Position numbers and translations under genes: made by a program. 64,000 bases of DNA from Bursaphelenchus xylophilus. Lineage: Eukaryota; Nematoda; Chromadorea; Rhabditida; Aphelenchoididae. Below are positions 11,036 to 22,204 of this stretch, piece by piece; position 1 is the first letter of the stretch, and the number at the start of each line of letters is the position of its first letter. The notes below the pieces were generated by a model. The model searched no databases and was not told where the DNA came from. It saw nothing but the letters and a program-made list of their open reading frames with translations. The DNA lies in assembly GCA_904066235.2 (NCBI GenBank), contig CAJFCV020000006.1, positions 10,726,001-10,790,000 of the forward strand. The letters run 5' to 3'.

Positions 11036-11904
11036 GAAAATTTGAGTCAAAGTGAGATTTTCTTTTCAAAAAAGTTCATTCGACCGGTCGAAAATTTTTG
11101 TGAGAAACGGCGAAAAATCCGAGATTTTTTTTGGGGAAAATGAAAAAAATAAATAAAAGAAAAGTTAGAGAAGATAATAAGAGGTGTGATTGAGCTATTT
11201 AGAGGGTAAAATACGATTGGACATAAACTTTTTTCAAACTTTGTTATGATTTTAATCCAAAAAAATACCTAAAATAAGGTGGGAGACCTCGAATTTCCAG
11301 TTGATAAGCTTAATAGGGCCCGAAAAATTGTTACGCTTGCATTTCAGAGTCTTTTTAAGCCAAGTTTTAACTCAAAAAACCGACTTTTCGAAAAAATTTT
11401 GATCCGCACAGTGCGATTTTTTGACAAAAAAATTATTTTCGTAAAAGCAGGGAAAAAGCTATGCTGTTTTTGTTGAGTTTTTAAAAGATCCTGGGAGCAC
11501 TTTTTTCATAAAAAAAGTCGAAATTTAATCCGTATTTTAGCTCAAAAATAGCTCTCCAAAATAACAAAAACCCCAGCGAAATTGTTGTCCCAACTCTTTG
11601 GAAGACGCGACAATCGCAAATAAAGCCCGCATAGAGCCCGCACAGATAAGGCCAGTCATCTGCCTCAATCGAATTTCGAATACAAAAATAAAAACAATGT
11701 TTGTGGAGGGGGAAGATGACTAAGCTCAGTCATTTCTCGAGTGATAAAAATACAGGAAATGGGAGATTAGGGAGGCGGTTAAAATTGAGAAACGAGTTTT
11801 ATTTCGCTAAAATTACGTCAAATTGATAAGGAAAAATTTTTGAAATTTTTGCACTGTGCGAAAAAATTTTTTTTGGGGAATTGCACTGTGCAGAAATTAA
11901 ACGA
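11036..11904. other. AT-rich spacer upstream of the one-PDZ LAP gene
   Basis: Holds isolated GCACAGTGC/GCACTGTGC sites near 11406, 11850 and 11883, an ACCTAAAATAAGGT inverted repeat near 11270, and one GTAAAATACG near 11206. The short stretch 11600-11720 is less AT-rich (CCGCATAGAGCCCGCAC) and could be part of the promoter. I see no TATA box I would defend. Confidence 0.4.
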
Positions 11905-13336
11905 TGCACATCAGATACAAACGGAATGCCAAGGATTTTTGGCATTTATTTTTTAAAAATTTTTTTATGGGCCTCGGGAAAATTGATAGTTTTCAAGGTA
12001 TGATTGCGGTGTTCTTCCAATATATGAACCAAATTAAAGAAAAGACATCTACCTATTTTTAAAAATTAATTTGGGGTCTGGCGACCTCATGGGAAGCCTA
12101 CAAAAAGGTTGCAAAATTTGGAATTTTTGAAAACGCTGATTCGAATTTTGCCAATACGCAACTTATATTAAGAAATCTGATTTGGAGGAGTTATCAATAA
12201 TGTTATTTTCTTTCTATATGAAAAGTTTCGGCAGAATTGGTCTGCAAGTTTTGGAGATGATGGCGAAATACATCAAACTTGGTATATCAAAAAAAATTTT
12301 CGGTTTTGCAACGGCTAGGGCTGTTCACTGCATGGACACATTCATTATAGGGTATCTCAGTTTATAAAACCTTCTTTCAGAGTCCATAATGCCAAATTAA
12401 ATGACATTTTGCCATCAATTTAGCATGAATAACATACGTCTTCACATGTTCATATTTGGGTTTGCTGCATCGGTAATCTATGTTTTGAAAACGTAATAAC
12501 GTCCTTTCGTTGGCTACGTATTTCTTTTTAGATGGAAAAGAATCTCCACCATATGTTTTCATAACTTTACCATGTACAACATGATTAAAATAAGATTCAA
12601 AAAAGGGCTAGTAGTTGGTCTCAGACCTCGTTTGGACTTGCTAAGGTGTCCCCTTTTCATAAAAACTAGAATGACGTTGCCGCGTTGCTAAAGCGCCGGC
12701 CGGCGACATAGCCTCCTAAGATGGTCTCACTATGATGGATAATACGGAATTGATACAGACATGCAAAGTGAGAAACATACGGATTATTTCTTTGACCCAT
12801 CGACGGTTTTAGTTAGTAACATAGTTTTTAATTCTTTTTTTGAAGCCTATCATCCGTTTTTTGGTACAAATTTCGATATTACACATGATCTATACAACAA
12901 CCTAGTTCCTCAATTTTTGAACTTTTTAGGGTAAAAACGGATGTTTTGAAACTAATTTGATCTTATAATCAATATCACTTCTTTTAAGAATGATTTGCAG
13001 CTTCAAAACCTTAAAAAATTTAGTGGTGAATATTGTCATGTATAACATGCTGACGTTATGGCACACTGTGAAAACCGTCTTTTTTACCCGGTAATTGATA
13101 GATTAGATCTAAATGAGCATGATTGGTGAAGAAAACCCGCAATTCCTACAATCGCAATTGTTTTCAGTTCCAAAAACGCCTGTTTTAATCCCAAATTTTC
13201 AAATCGCATCAACTTTTTTTTGCATAGACGAATTTTGATAATATTTTGGATATTTCCTATATGGACCAATACTAATAGAACCTCCAAATCAGATTTCTCG
13301 ATTTAAGTAAAAAAATTTTATATCTGATGTGCGATG
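11902..13336. mobile_element. Possible 1.4-kb element bounded by short inverted repeats
   Basis: CGATGCACATCAGATAC near 11902 and TATCTGATGTGCGATGC near 13320 are inverted copies, with CGATGC on both outer sides as a possible target duplication. The interior has no open frame longer than 61 residues on either strand and no recognisable transposase. It holds a small GC-rich patch near 12690 with GCGCCGGCCGGCG. Could be a decayed non-autonomous element or chance. Confidence 0.35.
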
Positions 13337-13429
13337 CCCTGAGGGGTGATTAGACACGTTTGGAGGTAAAATACGATACATCAAAAGTTGCGATAATTAT
13401 TTTCTCTGCGCGGTGCGAGAATCAAAATA

Positions 13430-13800
13430 AAATTTTTACTGCACTGTGCAGAAAAAAAAATTTTGATTTTTCATTACACCGTGTGGGATTTTTTATGTGA
13501 AAACTGTCTAGAGACATTACATAGCTGCTAAGATTATCTCAAATAACCAAAAAAGGAAAATTTTTGCGTTTCATTCTGCAAAAATCCCAAAATAATTTCA
13601 CTGCACAGTGCAGAAAAAAAAATTTTGATTTTTCATTGCAATGTGTGCGATTCTTTGATATAAAAATGGTCCAATTGCATTACATAGCTGCTAAGATTAT
13701 CTCAAATAACCAAAAAAGGAAAATTTTTGCGTTTCATTCTGGAAAAATCCAAAAATAATTTCACTGCACAGTGCAGATTTCAAAAAAATTGGTTTTTTGC
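13430..13800. repeat. Tandem repeat, period about 162 bp, with GCACAGTGC in each unit
   Basis: The GCACTGTGC/GCACAGTGC palindrome recurs at about 13441, 13603 and 13766. Between them CATTACATAGCTGCTAAGAT and CAAATAACCAAAAAAGGAAA are repeated almost exactly. Two full units and a partial one. Confidence 0.8.
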
Positions 13801-13889
13801 TGAACTGCGCCAATTTTTTAAAAGAAAAATAAAGTGTAGGCATTGTAATTTATCCGAAATTACCCATAAGACTCAAAAATATTCAATAT

Positions 13890-14680
13890 TCCATTTGCAC
13901 AGTGCGAAAATTCGCAAAAAACTTTTATCGCACTGTGCAGTGGAATTTTTTTTTCTGCACTGTGCATTGAAAAGTATCGAACTCAAAAATGTTCGGATCA
14001 TAAGAATAGACTGATTCCCGAAAATTCTGGCCGAAAAATGCCCGAGGGTTGGGGTTTCGGGAGTCACGAACACCTCCGTTTTTTGACGACAAGGAGAAGA
14101 TAGGTCGGGGCTGGGGAAGGTGGGGGTGAATCAGCGCGAACCGAGGCGAAAAACACATTGCAAAAAGTGCTGGACGAGCGACTCAAGGCCGTTTCTCACA
14201 ACCTTTTTCGGCGGGGATATGTATGAGGCATGACGTTGGAATCTCGCACAGTGCATTCCCGATATTCAAATGATCGCGGTTTGAGGTGAGAAAAAGTGGG
14301 AAAATGGGGCGAATGGGGTCTGAAGAGGGGAATCATGGGAGTGTGGGGTAAAATACGGTAAAACAAAGATTAGCGTTATCAAAAATCAACAGAGAAATGG
14401 CTAAATTAAGGTAAATTTTTAAATAATTTTCGGTGAAAATGTTGATTTTAGCTAAAATACGGTTTGAAAAATCGTATTTTATCGAAAATCCAGTCTAAAA
14501 TTTTCGAAAATTATCTAAAATACGATTTTTTCAAAAAAAAATTTTTTAATTCAAATTAAAAAATTTGGCTTGAAATCCAAATAAAATTAATTTTTATTAC
14601 CTAAAATACGATCTTAATACTTCAGAAATTATTTTTGAATAAAAATACGGGCCTCTTTTTATCAAAATTTGATCCCAAAA
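13890..14680. other. Spacer: palindrome cluster, then a GC-richer patch, then GTAAAATACG-rich DNA
   Basis: 13895-13970 has four GCACTGTGC-type sites. 14010-14300 is GC-richer and open on the minus strand for 66-77 residues, but with no splice pattern or family match; it may be regulatory. 14340-14650 is AT-rich with many TAAAATACG motifs in both orientations. Confidence 0.4.
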
Positions 14681-14699
14681 TTACAAAAACCCATTACTT

Positions 14700-14930
14700 T
14701 TTCGAAAAAATTCCCTCCGATCAGCCCAAACGACGCCCGAGGGAGGATGGAATGCGGGCTCCGCAAAAAATGTAAATCAGCCCTTTTTTGCGGCGGGATC
14801 CACATTCCTGGTCGGTCTTAACAACAGATTGATTTTATTGCGCCTGAGGCGATACGATCCGACGGGAATCGAAACGACCACGATTACGCAACGGAATCGG
14901 GGGGTTTTGGGGAGATTAGAGCGCACCATA
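14700..14930. other. GC-rich island
   Basis: About 230 bases of clearly higher GC content (CCCAAACGACGCCCGAGGG, TTTTTGCGGCGGGATCC, CTGAGGCGATACGATCCGAC) in AT-rich surroundings. No open exon with splice sites. It resembles the islands found at intervals from 42 to 62 kb. Confidence 0.4.
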
Positions 14931-15129
14931 TTTGGTGATAAAATCAATGTTTTTTGGGGTTTAGGGGGAAAAATTTAATTTTCGAAATTTGAATATTCAA
15001 ATTTTTGGTTTTGAATATGCAAATTTTTGGGGTAAAATACGTATGTTCTATATTAGCAGACATTTAAAAATTGATTTACATCGAAAAAATCGGAAAAATC
15101 AGCCAAAAATTTGCATAAATTAAGAAAAA

Positions 15130-15660
15130 TCTTTTGCACTGTGCATAAAATCTGATTTGAAGCAAAAATGGCAAAAAATCATGGTTCCCACATCAGCTAA
15201 AACAATGATAAGGATGGACATCGCAAAAGGAATGTTTGAGGTTCGTAAAATTATCATAAGACCAAAGCAGGCGGAGAATTATCAAAATTTCCCAAGATTG
15301 CACAGTGCAAATAAGCGAATATTGGAGAAAAAGCGGCGCAGTGCAAAGATCACGGGGTAAATTAGGTAGATAAAGTTATGAATAGTATTTTAAATCGATT
15401 AGCGTCAAAATTTCTTAATTTCACCTTTGCACAGTGCAATTTCGGGAATTGCACTGTGCAAAAGTTTGAGGTCGCCGCACAGTGCGGAGGGGCGAAGTTT
15501 AAATTTAAAATTGGATTTCAATCACAGTAGAGGATATGAAGTATTGAGGCAACAGCAGAATATTCTAAAAATCTCAAAATTTATTGAAGAAAATGGCTTT
15601 AAAAATTTTGCACTGTGCGAAAACCAAAATTTAAAATTTTGCACTGTGCAAAAAAATTAA
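15130..15660. repeat. GCACTGTGC palindrome cluster
   Basis: At least seven copies of GCACTGTGC/GCACAGTGC or one-mismatch variants (about 15136, 15300, 15340, 15430, 15452, 15478, 15610, 15643) in 500 bases, with no regular period. Confidence 0.7.
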
Positions 15661-15859
15661 AAGCCTATTGTGCGGAGACAAAGGTCAAATAACGTCCCAA
15701 AACGTTTTCCTTGAAGAAAAAAGGCTGGAGAATTTTTTTGGAACCCGTTTTTTATGATGAATATAAGGTCAGGCAGGAAGGGTTCGGTCTTTTTTCGCAT
15801 CCCCCAAATTTCCCCAAAGACCGCTTTCAGCGTGCGCATAATGCTAATTCCTTATCGTT

Positions 15860-15891
15860 CCTAATCGAAACGGGGCCCCGTTTCGATTAGG
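15860..15891. repeat. Perfect 32-bp palindrome
   Basis: CCTAATCGAAACGGGG is followed immediately by its exact reverse complement, with no spacer. It forms the border between AT-rich DNA and the GC-rich, purine-rich block to its right. A 16-bp arm with GGGGCCCC at the centre is very unlikely by chance in this base composition. Confidence 0.9.
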
Positions 15892-16260
15892 AGGCCCCCA
15901 AAAGGGCTGGGTTTGTGGGGGAAATCACCCAAAAAAAAGCTAGAGAACCGAGGGAAAAGCGGCGACTTTTGCGGCGAGATGGCTGAAGAGAGGGAACGCG
16001 AGCTCCGACCGTGTGGACAAAGACCGAGTGTGGGGGTACCTGGGCGACCTCGAGACTCTCGAACCGACGGAAATCGCTGCCAAAAAGGCCGGAGAGAGAG
16101 GAGGGCGCAGAGGGCCGAAAAGAGGGGGACAGAGGTAAAATAGGGGAGGTAGAGGATCGGAAAAAGGTGGAGAGGGTAACGGAGAATACGCACAGGGAGA
16201 TGTGAGATCAAAGCGAACGAAAGGAGCGGCTAGCGAAGCGAAAAATTGATATTAATTTGG
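15892..16260. other. Purine-rich GC island
   Basis: The + strand is dominated by GAGAGG, GGAGAG and GGGCG runs. Reading frames are open on both strands (116 residues minus at 15861-16211, 76 plus), but only because the composition lacks T-rich stops. No splice signals or domains. Could be a promoter-type GA-rich element. Confidence 0.4.
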
Positions 16261-16319
16261 ATGGAAGCAAGGGTAATCTGATTAAAGCTTAGAAAATCAA
16301 AAAAAAGTTCAAAAAACAA

Positions 16320-17045
16320 GCCTTTCCGTATTTTACAAATAAAATAGATGCCAAGGGGCATCTATAATGACATTATTGGCCGTATTTTGAAGAAAATTCG
16401 ATTTCAAAAAATTTTTTTTTTAAAAAAATCCCAAAATTGTCAAAAATTTTTTCATTTTTTTTCACCAAATCTCACTTCAAGCTTTTCTAAACTCTCTAAA
16501 AAACGCTTTCTACAACTTTCAAACCAACAATATCCTCGTTTCTATGCTGTTTTTTCCCAAGCATGGATAATATAATCGAAGTTTAAAAATAAAAAAATCT
16601 TCAATTATAAATCGCTCTTCGTATTTTACAAATAAAATAAACGTATAGACGCATCTATAATGACATTATTGACCGTATTTTTGAAGAAAATTCGATTTCA
16701 AAAAAAAGTTTTTTCAAAAAATCCCAAAATTGACGATTTTTTTTTTCATTTTTTTGCCAAAACTCACCTCAAGCTTTTCTAAACTCTCTAAAACGAGTTT
16801 CTCACATTTTTGAAAGCAACAATAAAAAAAATTTTCAAAAAATCTTAAAATTAATTTTTTTTTTTTACTTTTTCCACCAAAACTCACCTCAAGCTTTTCT
16901 AAACTTTCTAAAACGAGTTTTTCACATTTTTGAAAGCAAAAAATAAAAAAAAAATTCAAAAAATCTTAAAATTAAATAATTTTTTTTTTACTTTTTTCAC
17001 CAAATCTCACCTCAAGATTTTTTAAACTCTCTAAACATGGATTTC
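16320..17045. repeat. Two interleaved tandem repeats
   Basis: Units beginning GTATTTTACAAATAAAATA with ATCTATAATGACATTATTG occur near 16329 and 16621. Units with CACCTCAAGCTTTTCTAAAC and CTAAAACGAGTTT occur near 16470, 16765, 16884 and 17010, spaced about 115-295 bases. Each looks like part of a larger degenerate array. AT-rich, non-coding. Confidence 0.7.
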
Positions 17046-17750
17046 CACCCCTTTCAACCCAACAATACCCCCGTTTCCAAGCTGTTTTTCCCCCTTGAGA
17101 CAGTCTACTTCCTCGTTTTTCGAAATTACCCTGTCCCTTTTTTTCGACAAGCGATTCGAAAAACAAACCTCTGTGGAATAATAAAAAAGGCCTGTAAAAA
17201 GGCGACCGGAGAGTTTCAATGACCGAAAAACTGTTTTTCAATTTTTTTTGAAGGCTTTTATCAGCGACGAAGAGATTTTTTTGAGGTCAAATTTCATGAT
17301 TGACATGATAAAAAGGGTCGTTATCTTGACCGGAAAATAAAAAATTTGTGTTTGGACTCGGAGAGATAAGAAAATCGGAAAATTGCCTTAGGCAATATGA
17401 TTGTAAAATACGGTGACTTAATTGCAGAGATATTACAGTGAAAAAATAAATAAATTTAAGGAAAAATAGAAACGAAATAAAAGTGAAATAAGATCGTAAG
17501 GGGTAGTGTTAAGCTATTTACAGAGTAAAAATGCAGAGGGAAGCTTTTACCACACTTTTTTTGAGATTTTAAACAAAAAATACCTAAAATAAGGTCAGAA
17601 ACTGTGGAATTTTGTAAATTGTTGGTCTACTATGCAGGTTTCATTGCCTAAAATCAGGGTAAAATACGGTGTGCTATTTAACGACACAATTCACTTTCTC
17701 GGCGGCGATGCGATTTTTGATGCTGCAGAGTGCTCATTATTTTCCCGACA
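17046..17750. other. AT-rich spacer without a gene
   Basis: Contains TTGCCTTAGGCAA near 17385, GTAAAATACG near 17402 and 17661, and an ACCTAAAATAAGGT near 17581. Nothing else recognised. Confidence 0.4.
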
Positions 17751-17753
17751 GAC

Positions 17754-18654
17754 TGATATTAGTCGTTTCATAAAGTGCGTAGACTTTTTTTCCCGGCGCG
17801 CTTAGACATGGCTGGGGGGCCGGGCCGGGCCGAAAATCGCGGCCCGGCCCGGGGGCCGGAAGAGGTCGGCCCGGCCCCGGCCCCCTTCAAATTTTCTCGG
17901 CCCGGCCCGGCCCGGCCCCCTTCAAATTTTCTCGGCCCGGCCCGGCCCGGCCCCCGGGGGCCGGGCCGGGCCGGGACCTACCGGGGGCCGAACTGTAAAT
18001 ATAAATACTGCATTCATTACGAGATATTATACATTTTTTTGGGGCTTTGGTAGTTCAGCCTCCCACGAAAGGTAGTTCAAACCTCCACTGTTTTATCCAT
18101 TTCACACCTCCCATAATTAAAAAATTAGAATAATACAAAAAATGGAAATTAGAGTAAAATGACCCCCGGCGTTTTAGCTCAAACCCCCCAGTTACCGTCC
18201 AAATTCGTTCTTGTGGTTCAGGCAACGATGATCGTAGCCGAGAGAACGCAATCCCGAGTATAATGGGTCAAGGGGGGCTGAACTGGACTGGGGGGTTGTA
18301 CTACCGTAGCCCCCATTTTTTGTTATAACAATCGAAAAAAAATTTTTTGAAACAAAAAATTACCAACCATTGTCATGTATATACTTCAAAAGACCCAATC
18401 GGTTCTTGGCTCTGCATTTTATTTTTGTTGGCAACCCTAATTTTCGCTTTGAGACTAGGAATTTTTGTCATTGGGGGCCGATTGGGGGCCTGGCGGGGGC
18501 CCCCGGTCGGCCCGGCCCGGGGGCCGGAAGAGGTCGGCCCGGCCCCGGGGCCTTTAAAACTCGTTCGGCCCGGCCCACTAGCCATGTCTAGGCGCGCTGA
18601 ACAAATGCAGAGTGCGGAAAAAGTCTACGCACTTTATGAAAACGCTAATATAAA
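17754..18654. mobile_element. About 0.9-kb element with long terminal inverted repeats and GC-rich subterminal arms
   Basis: TTTCATAAAGTGCGTAGACT near 17767 is inverted as AGTCTACGCACTTTATGAAA near 18622, and the match continues through CGCGC...TAGACATGGCT on both inner sides and GATATTAG / CTAATATA outside. Inside each end is a strand built of CCCGGCCCGGCC units (17815-17990 and 18478-18590). No transposase. The middle (18038-18318) looks like a second, later insertion. Confidence 0.75.
18036..18320. mobile_element. Nested small element with GGGGCTNYGGTAGT inverted ends
   Basis: Left end GGGGCTTTGGTAGTTCAGCC; right end, inverted, GGGGGCTACGGTAGTACAAC. Both are flanked outward by T-runs. It splits the GC-rich element into two halves, so it inserted later. 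No reading frame of note. Confidence 0.55.
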
Positions 18655-19283
18655 TCTATTTTTTAGTCGCTTACTCTACAAAACCTCCATTTTTGCAATT
18701 TTTCACCTTACTTTGCCCATTAGCCCTCTTCAAACTGCTCTTAAAACCCCCTCAGCAGCCTCAAATTCGATCCGGCCCTTCAATTCGCCCCCCATTTCCC
18801 CGCAGATCTCGCCAAATCTGGCCAAATAAAAGGCGTTTAAACAAATCGCAGCGCCCCCCAATATTCTCAAAAACGGAGAACCGAGGGCAGGGCGCTCGTT
18901 GACAATGCGACCCGAACTGTTCGCTGTTTTGTTTACGCTGGAAATGACCTTGCACTGTGCAAAGCTCTCTCGCTTTTCGCGCAACGCAAAAAACGGACAG
19001 AGATTTTGTCACATCTTTTTTTGGGGGGCGAACGGAGGGAGAATGGAGCCGCGGAAAGCAGGTTAATGGACGCCGGAAATGGAAACGAGTTGATTGGATT
19101 TGTGCAGGACTTGGGGTTTGGAGGCGTTCAGACCTAATTTTAAATCGTTTTGGAGGGATTTGGAAGAGAAAGGGAGTAAAGCAAAGAATTGATTGGGAAA
19201 TGGCAAAAAATCAGTACGATTCTTTTCCGACGAACCTAACAGTAAGCCCAACCGGGATTACTACTCCGTTCGTATCAGACATA
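18655..19283. other. Spacer between two elements
   Basis: Moderately GC-rich at 18740-18950 (CCCTTCAATTCGCCCCCCAT, ACCGAGGGCAGGGCGCTCG), with one GCACTGTGC at 18954. Frames of 80-110 residues are open on both strands but share no splice structure or known motif. I assign no gene. Confidence 0.35.
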
Positions 19284-19542
19284 TAGTGTGGGACCTGAAT
19301 CAGTGGCAAAAACGTACAATTTTGCATCCTGGAAGTTTCGAAAATGTGGCAAAATGCTTCCCTCTCCAAGTGAAAAAACTCCGATTTCAAAAGCGCGCCC
19401 GCTCTTTTTGTGAGGAAAAAAAGGGTGCGCCTTTCAAAACGAAGTCTTTTTTCACTTGGAGAGGGAAGCATTTTGCCACATTTTCGATACTTCCCGGAAG
19501 CAAAATGGTACGTTTTTTCCCACTGGATCAGGTCCACCACTG
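19284..19542. mobile_element. Inverted-repeat element family 2, copy C
   Basis: Begins TAGTGTGGGACCTGAATCAG and ends CTGGATCAGGTCCACCACTG. The arms share CACTTGGAGAGGGAAGCATT and TTCCCGGAAGCAAAATGGTA in inverted form around a centre with CTCTTTTTGTGAGG. Non-coding MITE type; the CAGTGGCGGACC-like tips resemble hAT-type ends. Confidence 0.75.
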
Positions 19543-21600
19543 TGATTTGGCTAATTTTTGGGGGAAAATTCAATTCTTTTCGAGACTTTCATAATTTTAG
19601 ACAGAAAATAAGCTAATAGAAAGCCTCTATAGGTAGTCTAAACACTCGTTAAAGCCACTAGATTTAAACATCCAGCTGGGATCAACGTATTTTGCCCAGA
19701 TTTCCCCTCGAGAACCAAAAAATCTCGTTTTCGCCGCATTTTTTTTGACATTTACAAATAAAAAATCTGGAAAATCGTTGATAATGCCAGACCGCACACC
19801 GTATTTTACATTTTCCCACCAAAAAATCATCAAATTCAGATAATTTTTTTTTCAAAAACTTAATTTTTCTAAAATTTTCTTGATTTTTCTCGACTTCTAT
19901 ATCAATATAATCGCTCTATAAGTACTCTAGATTATAGTTTTAGTCTTTACATAACAAGTGATAGCCAAAACATCCGTATTTTTTGCCACTGGATCGGCCT
20001 GCTCCGCAGACCCCATTATAATAAGGGCCGAGGGAGTTTTTTACTTAGCGTTGACTTTTTGGACTTTTTTTTACATACGTCATTTTTTTGTCTCTCTGTG
20101 ATACCCAAACGACATTTTTTTAGTCTCTGTCGTTATCGACCGGTCGGTAATGAAAAATCGAGTTTTCTCCTTTCTTTTTGGAGCTACGCTGCCGATTTTT
20201 TTTTCAGAATTCGTAGAATGGAATTCTACACCTGAATATGGTGTTCGTTTTTTCATCATAGTTGGCGTGTCATTTTGAAAATTGCGAAAAACCGACTTTT
20301 TCAAAAGTACCCCTTTTTTGAGCTTTCAGTGTGAATTTTTATGGCAATTTTGCAAGTTCCGCATACGTCACGATTGTCACACATTACTTCAAATAAATTT
20401 TCTGAAAGTTTCAGAAATTTGCATAACGTCCCCACATTTCGCGTCCTCCCGGACTGAAAGGTTCCGAAAAGTCAAAAACGATTCGACATGAAAACGACCA
20501 GCTATTTACACGTTTCCTTCATGCACCCTAACTCATTTTTCATGCTGACTCCAAATCTGACATTTTTTTTGCCCAAAAATTTGCATATCACATATATCCG
20601 GATCTCAATTCTAAAATACGGATTTTTTATTTCAAAATTGAGGGCCTAATTCAAAAATCCGCCGCGCAGGGATTTTGCGCAATACTTTCCTAAATACGAT
20701 AAAGTGATTGTTACACCCCCAGATGTTGCCGGGATTCCCAAACAACCTCCGATGTAAAATTTGCACATGTGCAAATGGATCTCGCGAGCGAAGCGAGCGC
20801 CGAGTACCATTCTTTCTTTATAGGACGTAGTTTTTGCCGCTTTTAAACTTTCTAATTGGATTCTTTCATGTAAATTCAAAACTGCGGTTACTGTAACGTT
20901 TTCAATTTTCTCAACCCTCAGGCTACGTGTGTAGATGACGGAAATTTCAAATTCTGATGCCAGATTCTGAATCTACATGAAAAATCACCATAAGAAGTGG
21001 TATCACAGTCGTCCTATCTCGCCGATTTTTTTCGGCTTACTGCGGGTTACGGTAGCTTTTGCGCCGTAAGGCGCTTTTTCGCCATTTTCTCAGCGTAGAC
21101 GCAGTCGCGCCGGACAAAATTCAAAGCAGTGGTAGTACTCGTCATTACACGTCTTTCAAGGTGTATTTCACGGTTCCAGGTCTGTCGCTTCACGAGGGAT
21201 TACTGTAACAAGGTGTCTGGCTTAAAGTTACAGTATCTCGGTCAATTTTGATCGTATCCACCCGCCTCAAAAAGCATTCTACTGAGTTTAAATAGCTCTT
21301 CAAAACATTAGTTGACACGTTTCCGCCATTTCTTGAAACCGGGTTACTGTAACATCGTAAACATAAAAAGTACCGTAACTTTTGAACGAGTAGAGATATG
21401 AAGACGGGACCTGGCTCAATCATTCGGAAATTGAAAACTCAATCAGGATAAGTGTAAAAATCTGCATATTTTTCTAAAATACGGTCTGGCCGAATTTAAT
21501 TCTGGCCAAATTTTCCATTAATTATTTCACCCCGAAAAAGTCAAAACTTTTGGGTAAAAAACACAAAATATGACGGCCCTCTAATTGTACTACAACGTGG
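19543..21600. other. Two-kilobase spacer without a recognisable gene
   Basis: Mixed AT content with a fragment of family 2 near 19980 (TTTTTTGCCACTGGATC), several TTACTGTAAC motifs (21200-21350), and a 20640-20880 block open for 77 residues on the minus strand that has no start context or splice sites I would support. GTATTTTAC motifs at 19687, 19800. It may hold decayed transposon sequence. Confidence 0.35.
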
Positions 21601-21611
21601 TATAATTTTTT

Positions 21612-21683
21612 TTCTGGGGGATTGAACCTCCGGGGACTTCAGATTGCCAGACTTCCGCGCTACCCACTGCGCCATGGGTGGTT
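21612..21683 (-). pseudogene. tRNA-like sequence, probably a degenerate tRNA or SINE head
   Basis: Read on the minus strand there is an A-box-like TGGCGCAGTGGGTAGCGC, then GTCTGGCAATCTGAAG and a B-box-like GGTTCAATCC at the right spacing, most like an elongator tRNA-Met. The anticodon stem is mismatched and no 7-bp acceptor stem closes; a T-run-type tail follows. So it is not a working tRNA, but a tRNA-derived origin is likely. Confidence 0.5.
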
Positions 21684-21699
21684 CTCTCGGAATCAAAAA

Positions 21700-22200
21700 G
21701 GGACCGAGCGCGGGGCCTCCGCACTGTGCAAAAACACTTTCGAAAGGGTGCACTGTGCGGATTTTTGCTTTGTCGCGCAGCGACAAAGCCAAAATTCGCG
21801 CAGCGACGAAGTCAAAATTGGGATTCGCACTGTGCAAATTGAGAAAAAGCCTAGCTCACAGGGTAAAATGCAGAGTGCACGGTGCGTCTGGGGGGAAAGT
21901 GGGAAAATCAAAAGGGGGTGCCTGGGAAAACGTTCGGAGGGTGTTTTTCGCACTGTGCAAAATGAAAAAAAGCCTACGAACGTAGGCTTTTTTGTTGATT
22001 GCACTGTGCAAATTTTTCCAAATTTCAGGTTTCGAAGGGGAGTGTCTGCAAAATATTTTGCGACACTCCGCCAACAAATTTCGCACGCTGCAAATTGGGA
22101 AAGGCTTCGTTTGGCAAGATTGCACTGTGCAAACCGTGTCGCAACGTGGAAAAAGGGGCGTGGCAAAAGTTGATTTTCCATTTTCGTGAGAGAGCAAAAG
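21700..22200. repeat. GCACTGTGC palindromes in GC-richer DNA, with a TACG hairpin
   Basis: GCACTGTGC occurs at about 21721, 21749, 21827, 21950, 22000 and 22122. At 21965-21992 AAAAAGCCTACG and CGTAGGCTTTTT form a tight hairpin. A + strand frame is open for 183 residues (21622-22173) but translates repeats (CTVQ, HCA, ALCK from GCACTGTGC), so I do not call a gene. Confidence 0.65.
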
Positions 22201-22204
22201 TTTC

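Noticed and set aside
15861..16211. 116-residue minus frame
   Set aside because: Starts in the perfect palindrome and runs through purine-rich DNA open in several frames; no splice sites or domain.
17775..18829. Frames of 92 and 160 residues in GC-rich DNA
   Set aside because: They read Pro/Gly/Arg repeats from CCCGGCC units inside an inverted-repeat element.
20646..20879. 77-residue minus frame as a possible lost exon of the four-PDZ gene
   Set aside because: No acceptor in the right phase and no resemblance to Scribble C-termini.
21622..22173. 183-residue + frame and matching minus frames
   Set aside because: The translation is made of GCACTGTGC repeats (CTVQ, HCA, ALCK) and GC-rich low-stop sequence, crosses the tRNA-like relic, and frames are open on both strands.
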